Assembly: GCA_019635435.1 (NCBI GenBank)
Contig: JAHBZM010000001.1
Span: 2,356,001-2,420,000 of the forward strand
Length of the DNA stretch: 64,000 nt
Source: Ramlibacter sp.
GTDB taxonomy: Bacteria; Pseudomonadota; Gammaproteobacteria; Burkholderiales; Burkholderiaceae_C
Direction: 5' to 3'
Shown here: piece after piece, positions 1 through 8,416 of the stretch
Numbering within the stretch: the first letter of the stretch is position 1
Layout of the letters: each line of letters starts with the position of its first letter
The notes under the pieces: model-generated
Database searches by the model: none
Told to the model about the DNA's origin: nothing
What the model saw: only the letters and a program-made list of their open reading frames with translations
Position numbers and translations under genes: made by a program

Positions 1-851
1 TTCGCACCAGGATGCTGGGCGCGGACGACGCTGCCGGCGCAGGTGAGTCCGGCCGCAGCTGGATCTTCACCTCGGCCACGCTGGGAGATGAACCGAAGCT
101 GCGCTGGTTCACCGAGCCCTGTGGCCTGACCGGGGCGACCGTGCTGCAGGTGGGCAGTCCGTTCGATTACGCCAGCCAGGCTGCCTTGTATGTGCCGCGC
201 GACCTGCCCAAGCCAGCAGATCCCGCGCACAGCGAGGCCGTCGCGCGGCTCGTCGCGCAGGCGGCCCGCTGCCTCGAAGGGCGCACCATGGTGCTGACCA
301 CCACCTTGCGCGCGCTGCGTGCGATCGGGGAAGCGCTGCAGGCCCGTTTCCAGGACAGCGGCGAGCTGGAAATCCTGGTCCAGGGCCAGTGGCCCAAGCG
401 CCGTCTGATCGAGCGCTTCAGGCAGGGCGGCACGCAGGGCCAGCCCGGCTGCGTGCTGGTGGCGTCGGCGTCGTTCTGGGAGGGCGTGGACGTGCCCGGT
501 GAGGCGCTGCAGATGGTGGTGATCGACAAGCTGCCCTTTCCGCCGCCCAATGATCCGCTGGTGGAAGCCCGGGCGCAGCGGCTGGAGGCCGAGGGGCGCA
601 GCCCGTTCAATGACTACTTCATCCCGGAGGCGGCCGTGGCCCTCAAGCAGGGGGCGGGCCGGCTGATCCGGCGGGAATCAGACCAGGGGGTGCTGGTGGT
701 GTGCGACACCCGTCTGGCCACCATGGGCTACGGGCGCCGGCTGCTGGCCGCCTTGCCTGCGATGCGCCGACTTCAGTCCGGCGCCGAGCTGGTGGAGGCG
801 CTGCAGGCGCTGGCTACCAGACCTTCCACCATGGATCCGAGCTGGTCTTGA
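1..851 (+). CDS. dinG: DinG-family ATP-dependent DNA helicase, C-terminal part
   Basis: This is the C-terminal ~280 residues of a superfamily 2 (XPD/DinG-type) helicase; the 5' end lies outside the window and the frame is open at the left edge. Visible motifs are SATLGDEP (motif III/IV region), ASFWEGVDVPGE (motif V) and QGAGRLIRRESDQG (motif VI, arginine finger region), followed by CDTRL, the usual order near the DinG C-terminus. Family members unwind DNA 5' to 3' and often carry an Fe-S cluster in the part missing here. The last 38 bases overlap the 3' end of convergent bamD. YoaA is an alternative name for this subfamily, which the C-terminus alone cannot exclude. Confidence 0.88.
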   Translation, partial: RTRMLGADDAAGAGESGRSWIFTSATLGDEPKLRWFTEPCGLTGATVLQVGSPFDYASQAALYVPRDLPKPADPAHSEAVARLVAQAARCLEGRTMVLTTTLRALRAIGEALQARFQDSGELEILVQGQWPKRRLIERFRQGGTQGQPGCVLVASASFWEGVDVPGEALQMVVIDKLPFPPPNDPLVEARAQRLEAEGRSPFNDYFIPEAAVALKQGAGRLIRRESDQGVLVVCDTRLATMGYGRRLLAALPAMRRLQSGAELVEALQALATRPSTMDPSWS

Positions 852-1617
852 AGCCGCGACTCAGGTAGGTGCTCTTGGGATAGTTGGATTCCAGGACGCG
901 TTTGGCATCATCGCGCAGCTGCGTCATCTTGAGCGCGTCGTACGACAGCACCATGATGTACAGCGCTTCTTCAAGCGCCGGCACGTCGCGGTAGTCGGCC
1001 AGCGCCGATTGCGCGCGGTTGATCGCGGCCAGATAGGCGCCGCGGCTGTAGTAGTAGCGCGCCACATGGACTTCGTACTGGGCCAGCGAATTGACGATGT
1101 AGGTCATGCGCAGGCGCGCGTCCTGCGTGTAGCGCGAATCAGGGAAGCGGGTGGCCAGCTCCCTGAACGATTCAAAGGATTCCTTGGCGGCCTTCTGGTC
1201 GCGTTCGGACAGGTCCTGGCGCGAGATGAAGGAGAACAGGCCAAGGTTGTCGTTGAAATTGACGATGCCCTTGAGGTACAGCGCGTAGTCGAGCGCCGGG
1301 CTGGCCGGGTGTAGGCGGATGAAGCGGTCCAGCGTCGAGATGGCCTGGGCCTGTTCACCGGACTTGAAGTAGGCGTAGGCGCGCTCCAGTTGCGCCTGCT
1401 GTGCCAGCGGTGTGCCGGCGGCACGACCTTCGAGCTTTTCGAACAGCGGGATCGCCTTGTCGTAGCTGCCGCCATCGAGCTCGGACTTGGCTTCGGCATA
1501 AATCTTGTTCGGGCTCCAGCTGGCGGTCGGGTCGTCCGTGGTCGAGGAGCAACCCTGCAACAGCGCCAAACCTGCCAGGGCGAGGCAGGGGACAACCGAT
1601 AATTTGGCTCGAAGCAT
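814..1617 (-). CDS. bamD: Outer membrane protein assembly factor BamD (lipoprotein)
   Basis: BamD is an essential lipoprotein of the BAM complex that inserts beta-barrel proteins into the outer membrane. The 267-residue product starts with a lipoprotein signal peptide whose lipobox LLQGC puts the lipidated cysteine at residue 23. TPR-like helices follow (KAIPLFEKLEGR, QAISTLDRFIRLHP, ESFRELATRFPDSRY). I chose the ATG at 1617 because AAGAAGG lies 9 bases upstream; an in-frame TTG at 1626 is possible but would overlap rluD. The gene is divergent from rluD with only 2 bases between start codons, and it converges on the helicase gene with a 38-base overlap. Confidence 0.95.
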   Translation of the reverse strand: MLRAKLSVVPCLALAGLALLQGCSSTTDDPTASWSPNKIYAEAKSELDGGSYDKAIPLFEKLEGRAAGTPLAQQAQLERAYAYFKSGEQAQAISTLDRFIRLHPASPALDYALYLKGIVNFNDNLGLFSFISRQDLSERDQKAAKESFESFRELATRFPDSRYTQDARLRMTYIVNSLAQYEVHVARYYYSRGAYLAAINRAQSALADYRDVPALEEALYIMVLSYDALKMTQLRDDAKRVLESNYPKSTYLSRGFKTSSDPWWKVW

Positions 1618-1619
1618 CA

Positions 1620-2705
1620 ATGGCAACCTTCTTGGAACAAAGCAAATTCATTATATCGACGGCCCCCTCCGTGCAGGCGGCTGACGAGCCGGCCGAGCTG
1701 GGGCCCGAGGCTGAGCTGAGGCCGTTGCTGATCGGCGCGGCGCAGCACGGCGAACGGCTGGACCGCGCGCTGGCGACCCTGGTGCCGGAGTTCTCGCGCA
1801 GCTACCTGCAGCAGCTGGTTGCCGCGGGCGCGGTCCGGTTCAAGGGGCTGGCCATCACCAAGCCCTCGCACAAGGTGCGCGCGGGGGAGGCCGGGGAGAT
1901 CGAACTGCGCCCGACGCCGCAAAGCCAGGCCTTTTTGCCCGAGACCATGGTGCTGGACGTGGTCTACCAGGACGAGCACCTGCGTGTCATCAACAAGCCG
2001 GCCGGCCTGGTGGTGCATCCGGCGCCCGGTAACTGGAGCGGCACCCTGCTCAATGGCCTGCTGGGCGACGATCCCGGTGCCCGGTTTTTGCCGCGGGCCG
2101 GCATTGTGCACCGGCTCGACAAGGACACCAGCGGCCTCATGGTCGTGGCGCGGACGCGGGCCGCGATGGATGCGCTGGTGGACATGATCGCCCGCCGTGA
2201 CGTCAGCCGCCAGTACGTGGCGTTGGCGCACGGCCGCTGGCGTGGGCCAACACCCGTTCAGGTCGAGGCGCCGATCGGCCGCGATCCGCGCAACCGGCTG
2301 CGCATGGCCGTGGTGGACCTGGAACGCCACGCCGGCAAGGCTGCCAGCACCGGAATCGAGCGGCTGCAGGACGCACCCGAGGGCTGCTGGGTGCGCTGCA
2401 CCCTGCAGACCGGGCGCACGCACCAGATCCGCGTGCACATGGCGTCCATTGGCCACCCGCTGGTGGCTGACGAACTTTATGGCGGTGCACCCGCCGCTGG
2501 CATGCGGCGCCAGGCGCTCCATGCGTTCCGGCTCGCGTTTGCACACCCCATCACCGGGGCGGCCCTGGCGCTGCAGGCGCCGCTGCCGCAGGACCTGGAG
2601 GAGGGCTTGCGCGCCTGGGGCCTGCGTTACAATGAGGGCCAATGGCTTGAGAGCCATGCCCCCGGCCCGACCGCGGTGGCCCGCGCCGCGAAACCTGCGG
2701 GTTGA
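1620..2705 (+). CDS. rluD: 23S rRNA pseudouridine synthase RluD
   Basis: RluD converts uridines in helix 69 of 23S rRNA (1911, 1915 and 1917 in E. coli) to pseudouridine. The product has an N-terminal S4 RNA-binding region (ERLDRALATLVPEFSR, about residues 42-57), then the RluA-family catalytic core with GIVHRLDKDTSGLMVVART, catalytic Asp about residue 167, and the TGRTHQIRVHMASIGHPLVAD signature. At 361 residues it is slightly long because of a variable N-terminus. The ATG at 1620 has no Shine-Dalgarno sequence; a GTG at 1671 is another possible start. It is divergent from bamD. Confidence 0.92.
   Translation: MATFLEQSKFIISTAPSVQAADEPAELGPEAELRPLLIGAAQHGERLDRALATLVPEFSRSYLQQLVAAGAVRFKGLAITKPSHKVRAGEAGEIELRPTPQSQAFLPETMVLDVVYQDEHLRVINKPAGLVVHPAPGNWSGTLLNGLLGDDPGARFLPRAGIVHRLDKDTSGLMVVARTRAAMDALVDMIARRDVSRQYVALAHGRWRGPTPVQVEAPIGRDPRNRLRMAVVDLERHAGKAASTGIERLQDAPEGCWVRCTLQTGRTHQIRVHMASIGHPLVADELYGGAPAAGMRRQALHAFRLAFAHPITGAALALQAPLPQDLEEGLRAWGLRYNEGQWLESHAPGPTAVARAAKPAG
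1650..1655 (-). promoter_or_regulatory. Candidate -10 box for bamD inside the rluD 5' end
   Basis: A perfect TATAAT reads on the minus strand about 33 bases upstream of the bamD ATG, leaving room for a short leader that contains the AAGAAGG ribosome binding site. It lies inside the rluD reading frame if rluD begins at 1620. I see no convincing -35 box at 16-18 bases. Confidence 0.45.
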
Positions 2706-2782
2706 TCCCGGCGCCGTGCGATGAATCGCCCCTGAATCACCTTTGATTGTTGCGCCTCTGGCGCTTTTCCCGGAACTAGACG

Positions 2783-3493
<711 letters not shown>

Positions 3494-3494
3494 C

Positions 3495-4901
3495 ATGAAT
3501 CAATCGAACGAGGAAGCCAAGCCTGCGCTGCCCCCGGAAGAGTTTGAGGAAAAAGCCCTTCCAGTGCCCGCGGATCCTGCACAGGCTGCTACAGAATCAG
3601 TAGCAGTCGAGGCGGCCTCCGCGGGAGGCGACGAAGGTGGCCGCGATGACGCCGGGGAACGGGAGATGTCGTCAGCTCCGGGCTCGCCCGCGGCCGCGGA
3701 CAACCGCTTTGCCGACGTCATTTCCGGCCAGTTCGACGCCGACGAAGAAGTGCCTGACCTGGCTCCGCCCAAGCGCGTGCTGGCCCCCCAGGCCGAGACC
3801 CCCAAGCTGCACAAGGTGCTGGCACAGGCCGGCCTCGGCTCACGGCTGGAGATGGAGCAGCTCATTCTCGAGGGGCGCATCTCGGTCAACAACGAACCGG
3901 CCCATATCGGTCAGCGGATCCAGTTTGGCGACCAGATCAAGGTCAACGGCAAGCCCATCCGGTTTCGCATCGCGCCGCCCCCGGCGCGCGTCATCGCGTA
4001 CCACAAACCGACTGGCGAGGTCGTCACCCATGACGACCCGCAGAACCGGCCCACCGTGTTCCGCCGCCTGCCCAAGCTGTACCAGGGCAAATGGCAGTCG
4101 GTCGGCCGGCTGGACCTGAACACCGAAGGCCTGCTGCTCTTCACCAGCTCCGGAGAACTGGCCAACAAGCTGATGCACCCCCGTTTTGGCCTGGAGCGCG
4201 AATACGCCGTGCGCGTGCTGGGGGCATTGAGTGCCGAGGAAAAAGCCCGCCTGATCGAAGGCGTGAAGCTGGACGACGGCATGGCGCAGTTCGGCTCCAT
4301 CGAGGAAGGTGGCGGCGAAGGCGCCAACACCTGGTACCGGGTCACGATTTCCGAGGGCCGCAACCGCGAGGTGCGGCGCCTGCTCGAGGCCGTGGGCCAC
4401 GCCGTCAGCCGTTTGATCCGCATCCGGTATGGCGCCATGGTGTTGCCGCGCGGGCTCAAGCGGGGCGCCTGGATGGAGCTTGACGAGCGGGATATCCGGG
4501 CCCTGGCTGAAGCCGCGGGTGCCGCTGGCGCCCGGCCGGCCCGGGGCGAAGGCGCTGCCGAGGCCGCGCGTGACGGTGCGCCGCGCGGTGAACGCAACCG
4601 CCGCCGCGGCGGGCGCAACAATGCCGGCCCGCGCGGCGGCGGGGACGGTCAGCGTCCGCCGGGCCAGGGCAATAACGGCAGCGGCAATGGCCAGGGGCAG
4701 CGGCGCAAGGAACGCGGCGACCGCGCCAGTGGGCCGGCCGGCGGCGCCCAGCCCGATCCGATGAAAACCGCTTTTGGCTACATCGGGGCCGACAGTTTCA
4801 CGCGCCAGCGCCAGGGGCCCGGTCAGGGCCAGCGCCGGGGCGGGCCGGGCGGCGGCGCTGGGGGCCCGCGTCGTGGTGGCGGGGGTGGCCGCGGCCGCTG
4901 A
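3495..4901 (+). CDS. rluB: 23S rRNA pseudouridine synthase RluB-like with acidic N-terminus and RGG-rich tail
   Basis: This enzyme probably forms pseudouridine 2605 in 23S rRNA. An S4 domain (HKVLAQAGLGSRLEMEQLI) precedes the RsuA/RluB catalytic core with VGRLDLNTEGLLLFT, Asp of GRLD being the nucleophile, and EGRNREVRRLLEAVGH. Two extensions are unusual: an acidic N-terminal ~100 residues, and a ~110-residue C-terminal tail dominated by Gly, Arg, Asn and Gln (RRRGGRNNAG, GGPRRGGGGGRGR), an RNA-binding RGG-like tract. I chose ATG 3495, just after the scpB stop; an in-frame ATG at 3471 overlaps scpB. The N-terminal linker also holds a degenerate copy of the dispersed repeat. Confidence 0.9.
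   Translation: MNQSNEEAKPALPPEEFEEKALPVPADPAQAATESVAVEAASAGGDEGGRDDAGEREMSSAPGSPAAADNRFADVISGQFDADEEVPDLAPPKRVLAPQAETPKLHKVLAQAGLGSRLEMEQLILEGRISVNNEPAHIGQRIQFGDQIKVNGKPIRFRIAPPPARVIAYHKPTGEVVTHDDPQNRPTVFRRLPKLYQGKWQSVGRLDLNTEGLLLFTSSGELANKLMHPRFGLEREYAVRVLGALSAEEKARLIEGVKLDDGMAQFGSIEEGGGEGANTWYRVTISEGRNREVRRLLEAVGHAVSRLIRIRYGAMVLPRGLKRGAWMELDERDIRALAEAAGAAGARPARGEGAAEAARDGAPRGERNRRRGGRNNAGPRGGGDGQRPPGQGNNGSGNGQGQRRKERGDRASGPAGGAQPDPMKTAFGYIGADSFTRQRQGPGQGQRRGGPGGGAGGPRRGGGGGRGR
3585..3625 (+). repeat. Degenerate copy of the ~59-base dispersed repeat inside rluB
   Basis: The palindromic half GCTACAGAATCAGTAGCAG, followed by a GGCGGCC stretch, resembles the left half of the repeat at 32690 (GCTATCAGATCTGTAGCAGG then GGCCGCC). 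It encodes ATESVAVEAAS in the disordered RluB N-terminus. Similarity fades before the GGACTCCAG end, so this copy is tentative. Confidence 0.35.
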
Positions 4902-4970
4902 ACCCCACTGGCCCGGGCGGGCGCGTTCCCGGATCGGAGCGACTGTCACGGCCACGACGTTCGCGCAGGT

Positions 4971-4976
4971 TAAAAT
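4971..4976 (+). promoter_or_regulatory. ndk: Candidate -10 box for ndk
   Basis: TAAAAT in a GC-rich gap 57 bases before the ndk ATG matches the -10 consensus at five of six positions. No clear -35 box is visible. It would start the long ndk-rlmN-pilW operon. Confidence 0.35.
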
Positions 4977-5033
4977 AACGGGCTTTGCCCAATGGGCCAG
5001 AGCCCAACAACTCAAGCTTCAGGAAAACACAAA

Positions 5034-5459
5034 ATGGCTATCGAACGCACTCTCTCCATCATCAAGCCCGACGCCGTGGCCAAGAACGTGATCGGCCAGA
5101 TCTACGCCCGCTTCGAGGCCGCCGGCCTGAAGGTCATCGCCGCCAAGATGGTTCATCTTTCGCAGGGCGAGGCCGAGCAGTTCTACGCGGTCCACAAGGC
5201 GCGTCCCTTCTTCAACGACCTGGTCAAGTTCATGATTTCCGGCCCGGTGATGATCCAGACGCTGGAAGGCGAAGGCGCCATCCTCAAGAACCGCGACCTC
5301 ATGGGCGCCACCGACCCCAAGAAGGCGGCCCCCGGCACCATTCGCGCCGATTTCGCCGACAGCATTGACGCCAATGCCGTGCACGGTTCCGACGCGCCCG
5401 AAACCGCCCAGGTGGAGATTGCCTTCTTCTTCCCGGGCATGAACGTCTACTCTCGCTGA
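5034..5459 (+). CDS. ndk: Nucleoside diphosphate kinase
   Basis: Ndk transfers the gamma phosphate between nucleoside triphosphates and diphosphates and balances NTP pools. The 141-residue protein is the normal length and carries RTLSIIKPDAVAKN at the start, and NAVHGSDAPETA near the end, with the phospho-accepting histidine in AVHGSD. ATG 5034 has AGGA 9 bases upstream; the longer in-frame start at 4992 would add non-conserved residues. It heads the series ending at purA, 8 bases before rlmN. Confidence 0.98.
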   Translation: MAIERTLSIIKPDAVAKNVIGQIYARFEAAGLKVIAAKMVHLSQGEAEQFYAVHKARPFFNDLVKFMISGPVMIQTLEGEGAILKNRDLMGATDPKKAAPGTIRADFADSIDANAVHGSDAPETAQVEIAFFFPGMNVYSR

Positions 5460-5467
5460 AGCATGGC

Positions 5468-6625
5468 ATGACGGCCAATCTTCTCGATTTCGACCTCGAG
5501 GGCTTGGCCGCATTCTGCGAGCGGCTTGGTGAGAAGCGCTTCCGCGCCACCCAGCTGTTCCGCTGGATTCACCAGAAAGGCGCGACCAATTTCGACCAGA
5601 TGTCCGATCTGGCGAAGTCGCTGCGCGACAAGCTCAAGACGACAGCCCGCATGGACGGGCTGCCGATCATGACCCAGCATGAATCGTCCGACGGCACCAT
5701 CAAGTGGCTGTTCGACGTGGGCGACGGCAACGCCGTCGAAGCCGTGTTCATCCCCGAGGACGACCGCGGCACGCTGTGTATCTCTTCGCAGGCCGGGTGT
5801 GCCGTGGGCTGCCGGTTCTGCTCCACGGGTCACCAGGGCTTCAGCCGCAACCTGACCACGGGCGAAATCGTCGCCCAGCTCTGGTTCGCCGAGCATTTCC
5901 TGCGGCGGCGCCTGCAGACCAGCGACCGCGTCATCTCCAACGTGGTGATGATGGGCATGGGCGAGCCCCTGCAGAACTATTCGGCGCTGGTGCCGGCCCT
6001 GCGGGTCATGCTGGACGACCACGGCTACGGACTGTCGCGCCGCCGGGTCACGGTGTCGACCTCGGGCGTGGTGCCCATGATGGACCGGCTGGGCGAAGAC
6101 TGCCCCGTGGCGCTGGCCGTGTCGCTGCATGCCCCGAACGATCCGCTGCGCGACAACCTGGTCCCGCTGAACCGCAAATACCCGCTGGCTGAACTGCTGG
6201 ACGCCTGCAACCGCTATCTGGTCCACGCGCCGCGCGACTTCATCACCTTTGAGTACTGCATGCTCGACGGCGTCAATGACCAGCCGGAGCACGCGCGGCA
6301 ACTGGTTGAACTCGTGCGGCGGCACGCCGGGGGCGGCGTGAACTGCAAGTTCAACCTGATCCCCTTCAATCCGTTTCCCGAGTCCGGCCTTTTGCGTTCC
6401 GCCAACAATCAGGTCACGGCTTTCGCGAAAATCCTGAGTGATGCTGGTATCGTGACAACCGTGCGCAAAACGCGCGGGGACGACATTGACGCTGCCTGTG
6501 GCCAACTGGCCGGTGACGTCAGGGACCGGACCCGGGTGGGCGAACGCATCGCCCAGCAGCGCACCGTGATGCTGAAACCCGTCAAGTCGCTGGCTGGCGG
6601 AGCCAAGGAGACTTCGAAATCATGA
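5468..6625 (+). CDS. rlmN: Dual-specificity 23S rRNA A2503 / tRNA A37 C2-methyltransferase RlmN
   Basis: RlmN is a radical SAM enzyme that methylates C2 of A2503 in 23S rRNA and A37 in some tRNAs. The 385-residue product has the radical SAM cysteine motif GCAVGCRFCSTG (Cys 111, 115 and 118), the GMGEPLQNY SAM-binding motif, and a C-terminal Cys in AACGQLAGD that fits the methyl-carrying cysteine of the family. Its stop overlaps the next start as ATGA, so translation is probably coupled to pilW. Confidence 0.97.
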   Translation: MTANLLDFDLEGLAAFCERLGEKRFRATQLFRWIHQKGATNFDQMSDLAKSLRDKLKTTARMDGLPIMTQHESSDGTIKWLFDVGDGNAVEAVFIPEDDRGTLCISSQAGCAVGCRFCSTGHQGFSRNLTTGEIVAQLWFAEHFLRRRLQTSDRVISNVVMMGMGEPLQNYSALVPALRVMLDDHGYGLSRRRVTVSTSGVVPMMDRLGEDCPVALAVSLHAPNDPLRDNLVPLNRKYPLAELLDACNRYLVHAPRDFITFEYCMLDGVNDQPEHARQLVELVRRHAGGGVNCKFNLIPFNPFPESGLLRSANNQVTAFAKILSDAGIVTTVRKTRGDDIDAACGQLAGDVRDRTRVGERIAQQRTVMLKPVKSLAGGAKETSKS

Positions 6626-7452
6626 CAAGGTACGCGTTGGGGCCATGGCCTTTGGGCCGCTGGCTGTTGCTGGGCCTGATGGCCTGGTCAGTGGTGGCTG
6701 GGCTGGCGGGTTGCGCCAGCAAGCCCGGCGGGCAGGCCGGGACGCAACCGGACATCCTGACCGAGTCGGATGAGCCCGAAGGGCGCAAGCGGGCGCGCAT
6801 CCGCATGGAACTGGCCGTGGGGTATTTTGAGCAGGGCCAGACCAAGATCGCGCTCGACGAACTCAAGCAGGTCATCCAGCTCGACCCCAGTTTCCCGGAT
6901 GCGTACAACCTGCGCGGCCTGATCTACATGCGCCTGAACGATTTTTCGCAGGCCGAGGACAGCTTCCGCCGGGCCATCGCGCTGAATCCGCGCGACGCCA
7001 ATGCGCACCACAACTTTGGCTGGCTGCTGTGCCAGCGCGAGCGCTACCCCGAGTCGTTCACCCAGCTCGATCTGGCCATGGCCAATCCGCTCTATGGGGA
7101 ACGCGCCAAGACCCTGATGGCCAAGGGCCTGTGCCAGGCGCGGGCGGGTCTGCGCGCCGAGGCCGAGCAGAGCCTGGCCCGCTCCTATGAACTCGACGCC
7201 GGCAACCCCATCACGGGCTACAACCTGGCCAACCTGCTGTTCCAACGCGGGGAGTTCACCCGCGCGCAGTTCTACATCCGCCGGCTCAACAACACCGAGT
7301 TGGCCAATGCCGAGTCGCTGTGGCTTGGCGTCAAGGTGGAGCGCCGCCTGAACGACCGTGTTGCCATGCAGCAGTTGGGAGAGCAACTGAGAAAGCGTTT
7401 CCCGCAGTCAAGGGAAGCAGGCGCCTATGGCCGGGGAGCGTTCGATGAGTGA
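6622..7452 (+). CDS. pilW: Type IV pilus biogenesis lipoprotein PilW/PilF (TPR)
   Basis: PilW/PilF lipoproteins help the PilQ secretin assemble in the outer membrane. The 276-residue protein has a signal peptide ending in a lipobox (GLAGC, Cys about residue 31) and then TPR repeats, with clear consensus helices at QTKIALDELKQVIQLDPSFP and FSQAEDSFRRAIALNPRDA. Position between rlmN and a rodZ-like gene matches the conserved proteobacterial order. It overlaps rlmN by 4 bases and the next gene by 8. Confidence 0.9.
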   Translation: MTRYALGPWPLGRWLLLGLMAWSVVAGLAGCASKPGGQAGTQPDILTESDEPEGRKRARIRMELAVGYFEQGQTKIALDELKQVIQLDPSFPDAYNLRGLIYMRLNDFSQAEDSFRRAIALNPRDANAHHNFGWLLCQRERYPESFTQLDLAMANPLYGERAKTLMAKGLCQARAGLRAEAEQSLARSYELDAGNPITGYNLANLLFQRGEFTRAQFYIRRLNNTELANAESLWLGVKVERRLNDRVAMQQLGEQLRKRFPQSREAGAYGRGAFDE

Positions 7453-8416
7453 GGTTGGGGAGCAGGGAGCTTCGTTGACAGGGGCCCAGGGGCCGGCGGG
7501 CGATGGCGGCATGACCGCCGGCGCCTTGCTGCGCGACGCGCGTGAGGCCGCCGGGCTGCACATTGCCGCGCTGGCGGTATCGCTCAAGGTGCCCGTGCGC
7601 AAGCTCGAGGCGCTGGAGGAAGACCGGCTGGACCTGCTGCCCGACGCGGTGTTTGTGCGGGCACTGGCCTCCAGCGTCTGCCGCACGCTCAAGGTCGATC
7701 CGGCGCCGGTTCTGGCCCGCTTGCCCCAGACGGCCGTGCCGCGGCTGGCCCACGACCAGAGCGGCATCAACGCCCCGTTCCGTCCGCCCAACGACATGGC
7801 GCGGTCCTCGTGGATGGACCAGTTGACCAAGCCGGTGTTCATGGTGGTGGCGGTTCTGCTGCTGGGCGCTCTGGTGCTGATTTTTCTGCCCTCCATGCAG
7901 AAGGCCGCCCGGGGCGTGCAGGGCGAAGGCGAGGCTGTCGTGACGCCTGCTGCGCCGTCCGTGATGGTCATGCCCCCGGGGGGTGACGTTCCGCCCGGCA
8001 CCACGGTGGTGGTGTCACCGGCTGCTCCGGCCGTGACCGCTGCATCGGTTTCTCCCACGCTGTCCGCTGCCGTGTCGACACCGACCGTGGCCAGCCCCAC
8101 CGTGGTGCTCACTCCCGCAGCGGTGCCTGCTGCCGCGGCCGCCCCCCTGGCTGCGGCCAGCGCCCCTGCGCTGCCGACCACCGGGGTGGTGGTGTTCAAG
8201 GCCAAGGGTGAGTCCTGGGTCGAAGTGACCGATGCCAAGGGCGTGGTCGCCGTGCGCAAGATCCTGGCGCCCGGCGAAACCGTGGGCGCGAGTGGCGCCT
8301 TGCCGCTGTCGGTGGTGATCGGGCGTGCCGATGCCACGGTGGTCCAGGTCCGCGGCAAGCCATTCGACCTGACGGCCTTGTCCAAGGACAATGTTGCCCG
8401 ATTCGAGGTCAAGTGA
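7445..8416 (+). CDS. RodZ-like helix-turn-helix membrane protein (DUF4115)
   Basis: The 323-residue protein has an N-terminal Xre-type helix-turn-helix (LLRDAREAAGLHIAALAVSL, about residues 27-90), one transmembrane helix (VFMVVAVLLLGALVLIFL), a long Ala/Pro/Thr/Val-rich periplasmic linker and a C-terminal DUF4115 domain (WVEVTDAKG, LPLSVVIGRADA). RodZ couples MreB to the cell-wall elongation machinery; the architecture and the pilW-ispG context fit. ATG 7445 has GGGGAG 6 bases upstream; an in-frame start at 7427 is less likely. It touches ispG in a TGATG junction. Confidence 0.85.
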   Translation: MSEVGEQGASLTGAQGPAGDGGMTAGALLRDAREAAGLHIAALAVSLKVPVRKLEALEEDRLDLLPDAVFVRALASSVCRTLKVDPAPVLARLPQTAVPRLAHDQSGINAPFRPPNDMARSSWMDQLTKPVFMVVAVLLLGALVLIFLPSMQKAARGVQGEGEAVVTPAAPSVMVMPPGGDVPPGTTVVVSPAAPAVTAASVSPTLSAAVSTPTVASPTVVLTPAAVPAAAAAPLAAASAPALPTTGVVVFKAKGESWVEVTDAKGVVAVRKILAPGETVGASGALPLSVVIGRADATVVQVRGKPFDLTALSKDNVARFEVK

